A program made the translations under genes and the position numbers. Positions 33,596 through 43,200 of a stretch of DNA of 64,000 nucleotides are shown here, piece after piece. The stretch comes from Isoetes taiwanensis (taxonomy: Eukaryota; Streptophyta; Lycopodiopsida; Isoetales; Isoetaceae). The stretch covers positions 62,001 to 126,000 of the forward strand of contig JAJEKV010000418.1 of the NCBI GenBank assembly GCA_021234155.1. The letters run 5' to 3'. The notes under the pieces are model-generated. The model saw nothing but the letters and a program-made list of their open reading frames with translations, ran no database searches and was not told the origin of the DNA. How positions within the stretch are numbered: position 1 is the stretch's first letter; every line of letters starts with the position of its first letter.

Positions 33596-36029
33596 TGTAA
33601 CAGTCCTGGCCACCTAATGGGTCAATATACATATTTATGTATGTATATACATATTCATGGCATGTATACAGCATGAGACCAGGGTTTTGTCTCTTTGGAG
33701 AAAGTATTGTTGCAGAGCATGAAGGCAGGGAGCAATTCTGGGCAGTTTTAGAACCCGATTTTTGAAGCATCATATCTCGGCGACCCGAGATCCTTTTCAG
33801 GTGATTTTTCTTTTGCTGGAAAGATCATTAAGTTAGCTTTCCAGAATGGATCTGATCATGCCGAAACTCATCCGTATGAGAACGTTATGACAGAAATTGT
33901 GATGCTGGGTCAGAATTGACTGCACTATGTATGTTCTTCTGCAGTTTGATTCTTGGAGTTAGAAGACGATCTTTGGAGGCGCAATCAATTGCAAGGGGTC
34001 CAGAGGTCTATCCGCGAAGAAATTATCAGGTGGGGTTTTGCTTTTGATCAATTGAGGTGTGCTATGAGCTGCCATGATTAGTCTGCACATGATTTTTGCA
34101 TGCAAATATGATAGATTATGAATTTGTTGGAGACTCATAAGGCTAGAGAAGAAAATCAATGATTAGAAACATCCCTCTAAGGCTGATTTTAAGTCAAGAA
34201 TGGCTGAATATTACATGAAGAGCACCGATTCAGCATGGAAACTTTAAAAAAAGGCAGAATTAGATTGGATCTGGTCGGCACCGAGCTCTCCAACGCCATT
34301 TTGTGTTCATATTATGTTTTTGTCATTTTGGTTTTGTGCTTTATTTTGTTGGTCTTGTATTTGCTGCCTTTCTCAATTTATTTGCATGTCCTAGTATGAA
34401 GCTAAGTCCTCATAGATGGAATGGGGCTGCATTTGAGCTTAGCAGCAGAGGAGATCGGAGCATGAAGAGCTGAGCAGAATAATCATAATAGTAAGAATAT
34501 GCATTGTTTGATAATTGTCTAACTATGGTAAAATTCTAAGGTTTGGGATAAAGTATCTTTCTTAGCTCATGGAGATGGGGCTAATGCTGAGAAGTAGCCT
34601 AGCACAGATGTAGAGCGTCAACGACCCCTCGGCATCAAGGATTTCAGCATCAAGTTCGCATGTGGATCTTGAAATAGGAATAAGCGGTCATCTGACATCA
34701 AGGATTATTGAGATTGAGACGGGTCCACATTGGTACAAGGAGAGCCATGTGAAGCTTGGGGGTTTCTGAATGTGACTATAGCATGAAATACGCTAGTCTG
34801 AGTGCGTAATTGTAAGTTTTCAAGTTGTTGCATTGTATTTTATCAAGAGCATCATAGCTAATGGATTCAAAGTATAAACGTTATGGAACGTTGTATTCCT
34901 CATGAGAAGATGGTTTCAAGATAAGTTTTGCATTATAGAAGATGTTAGTATCTTTCCTTGATCAGTAACGTACATAGTTATTGGAGCTACATCAAGGACA
35001 GTTAGGCTTATGGCTTCCTCGACGTGTTGGATTGCGATCATTATCTTCATCAGTCACCTAGCTACTTCAACTTGGACAGGTTGTATAGACAACATCAGCA
35101 ACAATATAATCTAGGCACATGATAGTAAACATCCTAATGAACTTCACATGTCTTGGTCTTGCATTGTCCACTGTTGTCTTGGTATTTGATGTCTATTGAA
35201 ACCTCCGGGGCCGGACTTCTAGGTTCGTGGCCTAGGTTGCTCCGGCATGCTCATGTTCATCCGTGATTCTCTCGCGTGGTATTCTTGTGCTCAGGACACC
35301 GGGCGTTAGTTCTCCGGCCGGGATTGCTACGTCACCAACTCTTGTGAACTCCATGGTAAGAGGTCCTCCGGGGCAGACGGGTGGGGAAGGGTAAGGCGAT
35401 ACGAGGTTTACCCCACCAACTCCGCCAACGGGCTCGAAATGTGAGCCGGGCTGGGCATTTCTCGCTAATGTGGCCTCGCATGTAGGTCGGGCTGAGCTTC
35501 CCATTGTCCCGAGCTATGTGTCATGATGGTTTGGTATTTTGACTATGTTGTTTGCTTCTAATGTTCCTGCTTGGTATTTCCTTGGATTATGTTGTCATTG
35601 TGATAGCGTTGTACTCACGTAGGATTTTTCGATGCAATGTTTGTGCTTATCCAAGATTTCCAGAGTATTCCCATGCATGCAATGGCAGCCGTGGATCCCC
35701 ACTTAGTCACGAGGACTAACCCCTGAATGCATGTGCAAAGTGAAGTAGCAAGCAAGCATAGATATGGAGCTTGGGAGCATGGTCGGTTAAGAAGATTCGA
35801 GCAAAACTGCTGATTTTATTGTATTGTGTAGTGAATTCACATTGTACTTGATGGATATTGAGTTTATAGAATTTGTCCATTGAATATGAAGAATGAAAGT
35901 TCAATTGTCAAGGAAGATTCAATTCTTCACCTATACTCAACTGTTTGCCACACAAACCTAGTAAGAGTTTTCGCAAGTTTTGACAAGATCCCGAGTTGCC
36001 AGGAGGGTCAACTCGGGCAGCTCGCCACA
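33596..36029 (+). mobile_element. Solo LTR related to element X, inside the polypurine tract
   Basis: It begins tgtaacagtcctggccacc and ends ggcagctcgccaca (TG...CA). The duplicated target aaaaga lies on both sides (33590-33595 and 36030-36035). Reverse-complement relatives form the LTRs of element X (for example 49300-49757 and 55270-55846), but the middle part has diverged, so it is another subfamily. Recombination between two LTRs that removed the interior is the usual origin. No coding capacity is recognised. Confidence 0.85.
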
Positions 36030-36625
36030 AAAAGAGAAGCGAAAAAGAGTATGAAAAAATAGAAGAGAAAAGGGACATGGCAAAAAAGGGAAGAGGGAAA
36101 GGGTGAGGAAAGGGAAAAACCGAAGGAAAAAAGGACATGGAAAAGGGGAAAGGGAAAGAGGGAAAAGAAAAAAGGAGGGGGGAAAAGGAAGGGAAAAGGG
36201 CACTAGAAAAAAGGGAAGACGGAAGGGCTGGGCAAAGAAAGAAAAGGGAAGGGAAAAAGGGAAAAAAAAGAAAAGGTGGGGAGAAGGAAAGGGAAAAGGG
36301 AAAGGAAAGGGGAAAGTGGAAAGGAAAACTTAGAAAGAAGGGCACGAGGAAAAGGGGAAGAGGGAAATGGGAAAAGAGAGGGAGGAAAGGGCACAGGGAA
36401 AGGGAAAAAGGGCAACCACAAATTGGAGAAAAGGGAAGGGAAAAATAGAAAAGGAAAAATGGGGAAGCAGAAACAGAAAAGAGAAATAGAGGAAATGGAA
36501 TAATGGAAAAAGAAAAAGGTAAATTGGAAAATGTAAAAAGGGAAAAGGGGCAAGGGGAAAATAGGAAAAAAAAAATAGTAGACAAAGGCAAAAGGAAAAG
36601 GGAAAAGGGAAAAGGTAAAGGGAAG
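36030..36625. repeat. Polypurine tract, right block
   Basis: It has the same composition and about 65-base unit as 32115-33595, with aaaagggacatgg, aaaaggacatgg and aaaagggcac unit starts. Long frames in it are composition artefacts. Confidence 0.92.
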
Positions 36626-36720
36626 TGTGAAATGTGGTCGAATGCTCTTGATTATCCAATTTTAAAAACATGAATCCATTTAACAATTGTTCCAGTATGT
36701 CATTCACAGTTTCTAGCTAT

Positions 36721-36748
36721 GCCCAGCAACGCTGGGCACCTAAACTAG
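36721..36748 (+). mobile_element. Helitron-like 3' terminus
   Basis: A 7-base stem (gcccagc, loop aac, gctgggc; 36721-36737), a 7-base spacer acctaaa and CTAG (36745-36748) followed by T match the hairpin plus CTRR end of Helitrons, which insert between A and T. The body would lie to the left, but its 5' TC end was not found. A near-identical end lies at 57123-57150 in opposite orientation. Confidence 0.6.
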
Positions 36749-37351
36749 TGAACAATACTAAAGAAGTTGGGATGTCACTTCAAATCAAGTTCTTGCCTGG
36801 ATGTAAGCGATCTTTTATTCAACAAGGAAAAACCATGGCAGTTTTAAAAGAAGAGAACTATTCTTTCACCAACCAGGCTCATCATGAGCAGGTGGCACGG
36901 TCACTCTCTTAACCTCATAAACACCATGCTCTTAAACCCACACAAGGTGGATAACAACCTTATATGTATCAGGATAACTTCTAGCAGAGGCCGTTGCAAC
37001 TCCCTGCAGTCAAGGATCGAGTTCCAAGCCCCTCTGCAGGCATCTATAAATTTCAGAATAGTTCATGGAGCAAATGATGGAATCCACATATTCTGGAGCC
37101 GATGGCAAGGTAGATCAGCAATTGCAATTAGAACAGGACGCGATCGGATTGCAGGACATGACTAATGCACTGCCACTAAGAGGAACTCATATTTATAGTA
37201 TGAGCAATACAGCAACAGCATTATTGTGTAGACATACGAGTATGCATGTGATTAGCACATGTAAAGGTGACACATGAAATATGCTAGAGTAGCTACAATA
37301 AAGAGCAACAATGCTACAGTAAAATTTCAGTACATATCTCTCTGAGTAGTG
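36749..37351. other. No recognisable gene
   Basis: Short frames only (for example 36884-37165); none has a motif I recognise. Confidence 0.4.
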
Positions 37352-37672
37352 TTATTGGCCAAGCCAAAAAACTCCATAGTGATTCTCCAAGGTTTCTGCT
37401 CCTGCATGTGGTCTTTGTAATGGATGAGTGGCAGCAAAGCAGTCTGTCAATCTAATTCTAATATAATCAGGTCCCAAGAGCACTCCATGGCATGTTGTAG
37501 TTGGTGCCATGTTATCAACAATGCCTTTGCCAATTACATCTTTCCTGTTTTCTGCTAACAAGAAGCATGCTTCTCCAATGGAAAATTTTATTTCTCCTGC
37601 TTGATTGCTCATTTCTTTGACCTGTAAAGCTTTGTTAATTATGTTGCACAAGTTATGGCTCAATCCACTCAT
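37352..37672 (-). pseudogene. Fragment resembling a CACTA-transposon-associated domain
   Basis: The minus-strand frame reads GKGIVDNMAPTTTCHGVLLG, then a valine/isoleucine-rich strand and a closing ETLENHYGVFWLG. The order (G-x-V ... hG-x-x-LG ... tL ... G-x-x-x-xW) is like the short domain that accompanies plant En/Spm (CACTA) transposase proteins (DUF8039 type). No transposase core lies nearby. This is a family resemblance judged by eye and could be wrong. Confidence 0.3.
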
Positions 37673-38431
37673 TTAATAGAAGAACTACCTGAGATATGGC
37701 AGCCTGGTCCAGCGCTTCAGCAAGCTTCCTTCTTGGCGACATCCCAAATTCGAATTAAAACACTGTAATGGAAACACAATTCTTGTGTTTCTCTAGAGGC
37801 AAGAGAGAAACACAAATTCCATGATCCAATGCGCAGCCAATAATGCTATAAATGGCCGGCATTTTTTAAATAGACAGTTAGTACAGGCCAATGATTGAAA
37901 AGTAGTTGGGAAAGGGACATTCGCGGGCAGGCTAAAAGTTTTTAAATTTTAAATTGCAGGCGGGATTAATTTTCTTATTCTCTTAAAAAGTAAGACCCGT
38001 GTAATAATTTTCATTAATTTTTGTACGACCCGTGTAATAATCACGGGTTTTCTAATTCCAATCTAATTTAAATCTCGTTTTTTCATTCCTAATCATTCTT
38101 CTCTGCTCGAGATTCTTGGTCACAGGGTTCCTCAGCACTAGCTTCACGACATGGTATTGTATGCAATAACAATAAATGAAATATTTATACAATGCCTACA
38201 TCACACTACGTGCCACAGTGCACGCGACACGTATGGACAATAATAATATGAAATACATAAGAAAGGCATATTAATTTACCAAATACAAATATGTCGCCCT
38301 GGGCGCGACTCATACAAAAGTATTCAATATTTCTGTTTGTGACATAACAGGTCTAGACACGTCAGCACATCTCCCATTTTGTATTTCTTTGAATCAAGAT
38401 AAATATCATTTCGCCATTCCAATCTTTGCAG
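37673..38431. other. No recognisable gene
   Basis: Upstream flank of gene Y. It is AT-rich with the hairpin listed separately and a CG-rich word (ccctgggcgcgactc) near 38297. The promoter of gene Y may lie here but no element can be named. Confidence 0.4.
38028..38048. repeat. Short hairpin followed by ctaa
   Basis: acccgtg, loop taataat, cacgggt is a perfect 7-base stem, followed by tttctaat. A second acccgtgtaataat word lies 30 bases upstream. It could be a decayed Helitron-type end, but the spacing to ctaa is only three bases. Confidence 0.5.
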
Positions 38432-38444
38432 GTTTTTTTGCTCA

Positions 38445-38683
38445 ATGGGTTACCTAACTGGTTTGGTGCATGTCAATGCTACTAATGGAGTTCATGTCCA
38501 CGAGCAAGGCTTGGCCTTGAGCCTCACCAAAGTTCGGGACAGGGCACTTCACAGAGATATCTCGAAAGCCACCCTATTCAGGGATTTTCACAGATTGGTC
38601 CACAAGTTCGACCATGTCCTTCCAGTTTCTGAGGAGAAAGATGGATATGAAAGTGCAATGCAGCAAGTGGCAGACGTGCATGC
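38445..38683 (+). pseudogene. Gene Y, first recognisable exon
   Basis: The frame from ATG 38445 (MGYLTGLVHVNA) runs to a GT splice donor at 38684 (gcatgc|gtgaga). Joining it to the acceptor at 38780 (tttatag) gives VADVHAFQEITSYIN in one frame, which supports the 97-base intron 38684-38780. A possible acceptor (tttgcag) precedes the ATG near 38431, so more exons may lie upstream. No domain is recognised here. Confidence 0.5.
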
Positions 38684-38780
38684 GTGAGACTTGTCGCGCC
38701 ATACGTGAGATGTTGGTGCAAGATGCTTACTTAATACAGAAATACTTCAGCAATGGCTAACTTGGATATTTGTTTTATAG

Positions 38781-39800
38781 CTTCCAAGAGATCACTAGTT
38801 ACATCAACTATTGCATCCTCAAAGAAACCCAGGAAGGACCCCAAGGTAGTACAAGAAGAAACTGAGAAGATAGATCAAATGGCATCAAGCTAATTGATGA
38901 CGGCAGAGTCATAACATGCGAGCTAAGTTAAGACATGCTAGAGACAGTTTTGCCTGAGGGGTCTGAATGGTATGTTACTGTGAGCAGGGCAGGCTCAAAA
39001 TATGACGTGGTCTTGCATTCAAGGGAGAACAAAGATGCGACCTTCAAAAAAGTAGGGTTGGTTCTTTCATGCGAGGAGCTTGATGACGAGATCTTTGTCT
39101 TCATAATAGAGAAGACCGTAAAGAAGAATCTCAGCATTTCCAGATACAATATAGGTATAGACGAATTCATGCTAGATAAGACAGTAGACGGTGTTACGAA
39201 GTATGGCTGGCCCCTTTAAGCCTCACACCATATAGTTTGTTCTATATATGAAGATATATCTGCAGTCCGAAGAAGTTTGCAGAAGAAACCTGGTTTCAGT
39301 GGTAGTGGCGGTGCATTTGAGTCAGAAACATTGGCCCTAGTACCTTTGCCAAAGCCAGTGAAGGAAACAGATAGTGAAAAGAAATCGAGGGTTGACGCTG
39401 TAGACAAGCTTCTGAAGTTCAAGCAATGGTATCCACTTGGTTTGGATGTAACAAAAAGGATAGCCATTGACAAGCTGATAAGATCTCCTAGAGCATCTTT
39501 CATATCTAGGATCTTTAATCCAAAACATGCCCTGAGGATACAGAAGTCCATAGTTGAATTTCCCACCACAGTACCAAATCCAGCTGATGTTCTACCATGG
39601 GACTCAGTCAATGACAAGCCATACCCATGGAAGACATGGAATGACCTAAGGAAGAGCGACATGGAGCGCTACATTGTCATTGATGGACAACACTAAGTTG
39701 AGGCAACGAATAGAATCCTTAGTTATTACACGCCTCAACTTGCACTAACTATAATAAGTGCAGACTTGAACACAATTGCAAGGGCGGTACAATACAACTT
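38781..39800 (+). pseudogene. Gene Y, ParB-like domain exon
   Basis: One forward frame (frame 1) is coherent across the exon except for four in-frame stops, at about 38851, 38929, 39217 and 39694. The N-terminal part contains IDDGRVITCELS and ETVLPEGSEWYVTVS. From about 39430 the order YPLGLDVTKRIAIDKLIRSP, then RIQKSIVEFP, then YIVIDGQH (stop) VEATNRI follows the ParB N-terminal nuclease-like fold. In that fold a predicted strand and the hallmark DG-x-H/R motif bind nucleotide or DNA. In bacteria such domains are fused to DNA methyltransferases. The exon ends at a GT donor (39801, gtaagt). Assignment is by motif order, without a search. Confidence 0.6.
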
Positions 39801-39996
39801 GTAAGTGACTATGTTTCTTAGTCTGCAGTAATCAACTCGCGCTACGCGCAAGACGGTCTGCAATCTCGTGCGTAGCGCGAGTAAGTTTTTTATTATCTTG
39901 CTTCAGCATACTCGCGCTACGCACGAAATGGATATCTACATGGTACTAACTTATGGTTTTAAATTCTTATCTCATACCATATCCCATGCAGTTGAG
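39801..39996 (+). other. Intron of gene Y with CG-rich hairpin
   Basis: gtaagt at 39801 and AG at 39995-39996 restore the frame (VQYN-L-QARKQW). AG at 39991 would give a stop. The intron holds actcgcgctacgc at 39835-39847, its exact reverse complement at 39870-39882, and a third direct copy at 39910-39922. A small mobile insertion rather than an ancestral intron is an alternative. Confidence 0.55.
39835..39922. repeat. Inverted plus direct 13-base CG-rich repeats
   Basis: The word actcgcgctacgc occurs at 39835-39847 and 39910-39922. Its reverse complement is at 39870-39882. Similar words (gctaggcgcga) occur near 31434 and 31599, next to the foldback elements there, suggesting one small-element family. 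Confidence 0.8.
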
Positions 39997-41409
39997 GCAA
40001 GCTAGAAAGCAATGGATTGAGCTTGGCCATCCAATTTCAAAAAGAAAGAAGCAGGGGGAGAAGAAAGACAACTCCTACGAGGAAATGATAAAGATGATCA
40101 GCAAGGTCATCATACGAAAGAAGAAGGATATTGCAGAGAAGGAAGAGGAAACTGGCACCAAGAAGAAGAAGTCCAAGAAAGGCCCCTCTGATTCCTACTA
40201 CATACTGTTCAGTCCTGATCATGCGTGGGACAAATGGAATGAACTGTGGAACAAATGGACATCAGGAGAGCTTGTAGTAAAAGCAGGGAAACCTGAGAAA
40301 GGATCCCTTGAAGATTTTACCGTCACAAACTTGAGGAGTGCACAGGGGTTAAGGGAAGAAGAAATTTTCAAGGTCCTCCAGTCTATTATAGATGGACAGA
40401 TCTTTGCGAAAAAGATTTCAAAAATCAAAGATGTACCATCCTTTCCAGAGGCCTGCAAATCCATGAAAGACCTCCGTGTCATGAGGGAGGCTATCTCAAA
40501 GGAACTCTTTGAGATGTCTGGAATAGAAAACATATCTGCGCAAGGTATCTTGGACATGATGAAAATAACCGATGAAGACCTGCTCAGGTACTCAATGTGG
40601 TCGCCTGGATTTATTCAGACATATAAATCCAGGAACAAGGAAAAACCAGCTCATCTACCATCAAAGGTCCTTGTGGAGCTGAAGTGCAAAGTCAGTGGAG
40701 ACTTGGACATTCCTGAGACTGTCTCAGAAACCTACATGGTGAAGTCCTGTCAGGGTTCTCTAGTTGTTGCCACCCAGACTATTCCAAAGACAACTTCATT
40801 GTTTGTGGTGGACTGTCTAACATACCCTCAGGATATAGACTATTACATCTCCAGGCTCTCAAATTGTCTCAAGCAGACCACTGAAGAGTACATCACACTT
40901 GTGTTCCTGTCTGAACCTGCAGAGGAATATCCAAAGACCTTGTAGGCCACCACTCAGATAGAGGCCAATATGAGCGTACGCCACAGGGTGCTAATAGATG
41001 GAACGCCTGCTAAGAACAATCATGTCACACGTGGCATAACAATGATCACTTACGTGATCATAAATAAAGTAGCAGACGTAGTTTACGAGGCACACAAGAG
41101 TGGTCCCCAAAAGCTTCCCAGCCGATACTCAAATTTACAGAGAAGGAGAGCTTGGATAATTACCACTGGATGATCTTACCTCGAACCTGACCGCTAAGGA
41201 ATGTAAGAAGGAATTAGAGTACAAATAGGTGGGCCTGAAGGGAGGTGCAGTGAACAAGTACAGACTAAGCTCAAACTTGGCTTTCTACCTCGTGGATACA
41301 TTTGTACCCAAGGGAGGCTTAGTCTGTGACTACTTTGTCAATGGTAGGGTTGGGCGTGAAGCTCTAGCCAATGGCAGAAAAGTTCAAAGCTGGGTGGCCA
41401 CTGAGCAAC
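39997..41409 (+). pseudogene. Gene Y, lysine-rich linker and methyltransferase-like domain
   Basis: A long frame to the TAG at 40943 encodes a lysine-rich linker (KKKKSKKGP) and helical segments. LFVVDCLTYPQD (about 40795-40830) sits where beta-class N4/N6 DNA methyltransferases have the catalytic DPPY-type motif IV. Past the stop, ITYVIINKVADVVYEAHKSG and a frame-shifted stretch are followed by SNLAFYLVDTFVPKGGLVCD and YFVNGRVGREALANGRKVQS. These are laid out like the C-terminal SAM-binding motif I (hhDxFxGxG..., then GR). The order IV, target region, I is that of the beta class. Both key motifs deviate (DCLTY; G-x-x-G lost), so even the ancestral protein may have been inactive. Element X interrupts after VATEQ. 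Confidence 0.5.
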
Positions 41410-41639
41410 TGTGACGAGCCTGCCGAGTTGACCCTCCAGGTAACTCGGAATCTTGTCAAAACTTGCACATTCTAGCTTGTTAATGGTGGTGAAGAATCGA
41501 ATCTTCCTTTTGCACAATTGAAACTTAACCCATTACTAGAAATCCATCCTCATTGAGATACAATATATTCCCACAATCCATCAAGAATACAAATTCAAAG
41601 GATGTACTATCCACAATACTCTCAATGTATATGCATAAA
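41410..41639 (-). repeat. Outer piece of element X left LTR
   Basis: tgtgacgagcctgccgagtt opens it, and it matches 50057-50286 closely. The copia element entered at the end of this piece (target ataaa at 41635-41639). Confidence 0.9.
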
Positions 41640-42134
41640 TGTTAAAATTATGTGTCATGTGATATTCGAGCATATAAGGGGATTAGTGACCACATCTTGG
41701 CTCCCCTAGGCTAATGAGGATTCATACAAGCATTCATGAGAAGCAGTGGCAGTGAATGCAAGAAAAAAACATAGAAGTTGGCAGGTACTACCTGCACGCG
41801 TTACTGGGCCGCCGAAAACGCTTGATACCCCCCTGCCCGCCACTTAGGGTTTTGACTGGTCAAACGGGTCAAAGTCAACGACAGCTGGAACTTAAGGACA
41901 GCAGGGCATCCTATTATTTAGGCAAGTTGGAAAACTTTCTATATGAAGGGCATGCACGATTTAACAAGTGGATACATCCAGGTTGATGAGAAAATATATA
42001 GATGAATGATGGTGATAGAAAATAATGAGCTGAGTGCAGATACAAGTGCGTGTATGCAAGTTAAGGAGCGGGTGGGTTTGAAGGAGACAGAGATTGGTAT
42101 ACTTGGGTTCAAACCCCAAGCTCTGATTCTAACA
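41640..42134 (+). repeat. 5' LTR of the copia element
   Basis: It begins tgttaaaattatg and ends gattctaaca. Differences from the partner LTR gather in a CG-rich stretch (41780-41880), where short indels occur. Near its end lies gggttcaaacccc, identical in form to a pol III B box. Confidence 0.95.
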
Positions 42135-42135
42135 T

Positions 42136-42147
42136 TGGTATCAGAGC
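42136..42147 (+). promoter_or_regulatory. Primer-binding site of the copia element
   Basis: tggtatcagagc, one base after the LTR, is the standard site complementary to the 3' end of initiator tRNA-Met. Confidence 0.92.
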
Positions 42148-42206
42148 TAACTAGTTCCTGCCCTGTGATAATGACAACCCGATTCGGGGGCAAATGCTGA
42201 ACTCTA

Positions 42207-43200
42207 TTGAAGTCTTTAAAAGGAGATGGAGGATTTCAAATCTGGAAGGAGGGTATTAGAGGTGTGCTGGAGTTTGAAAAGTTGTGGTATTTGTTTGATG
42301 GTAGTTCAGTAAGCGGTGCAACTAGCTCAGGTAATTCAACTGCTGCTAGTAGTAGTAATGCTCAATCTGGTGCAGGGGGAACTTCAGGTGAAGCAAGGGC
42401 AACTTCTCTGAGTTCTGGAGTAGAAGATGAAGTTAAGATTATGGAGGCCCAGGCCATAATCATGTGTAAGGTAGGCACTGCTTTAAAATTGAAGCTTCGA
42501 GGCATGAAGCCTAAGGAAATGTGGGATTATTTGATAAAGCACTATGAACAAAAAAGTTCTTCACAAATAGATGTGCTAGAAAAACAGTTAAGGAAGATGA
42601 AATTGTTTGAGAAGGATAACCTGACTGACTTTTTGGAGAGATTTGATTCCATTATTGCAGATCTTGAGGGAGCTGAAAATATCTTGAATGAACAGTATCA
42701 AATACTTGCTTTAGCAAGAGCAGTATCTCATAATAGTCACTTGGCAACTTTACTCAGAAATGTAGCCTCTTCCAAGGAGCATGCTATCAATTATAACGCA
42801 TGTGAGTTTTGAACAGTCTACTATTACACAGAGGAAGTCGGATCAATCCTCGAGAGGTCTTGTATACTGGTAAGACTAAAAGAGGTGGTTTTGCAAGAAG
42901 GAAAGTAGGACCTTGTTATGCATGCAAACAATTTGGTCACCTAAAGAGTGAATGTCCAAACAATAGTGAGAAGGAATTTAGATGTTTCAATTGTGAAGGC
43001 AAAGGGCATTTTGCTTTTGATTGCCCAAGTCCTAAAAAGGGAAGAGGTCGAGGGGGATTCTCTGAAACTTATAGAGGTGGCAGAGGCCGGGGAAAATTCA
43101 AAGGAGGCCCAAGTATTAATGTGGTAGGAAAGCAAGATAGTAGTGAAGGTGAACTTTCAGAGTTTCCAAGGAAAAGCAATAACCAATTTGTTGTTATAGA
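42207..43200 (+). pseudogene. Copia gag
   Basis: The frame from 42207 has the UBN2-type capsid order: FQIWKEGIRGVLE, then GMKPKEMWDYLIKHYEQKS, then LEKQLRKMKLFEKDNL. A serine/alanine-rich stretch near residues 35-70 is unusual. It stops at 42810. After a frameshift the basic nucleocapsid region continues (42870-43130) with CYACKQFGHLKSEC and CFNCEGKGHFAFDC, two CCHC knuckles, and a glycine/arginine-rich tail. Gag coats the element RNA in cytoplasmic particles. The protease active-site triplet D-S-G appears at about 43199 (VVIDSG), where the frame breaks again. Confidence 0.88.

Noticed and set aside
32009..33773. Two open frames of more than 500 codons on the minus strand rich in Phe, Ser, Pro and Leu
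   Set aside because: They lie in a homopurine tract. C/T-only sequence on the minus strand almost never makes stop codons, and the residues are simply what CTT, TTC, CCT and TCC encode. No domain or start context supports them.
35908..36707. Similar long Phe/Pro/Ser-rich frames on the minus strand
   Set aside because: Same composition artefact, in the right polypurine block.
38851..41222. In-frame stops in gene Y as evidence of U-to-C RNA editing or C-to-T decay
   Set aside because: Every stop codon is one C-to-T change from CAA, CAG or CGA by definition, so the pattern has no diagnostic value. U-to-C editing is known for organelle transcripts, and this locus is nuclear.
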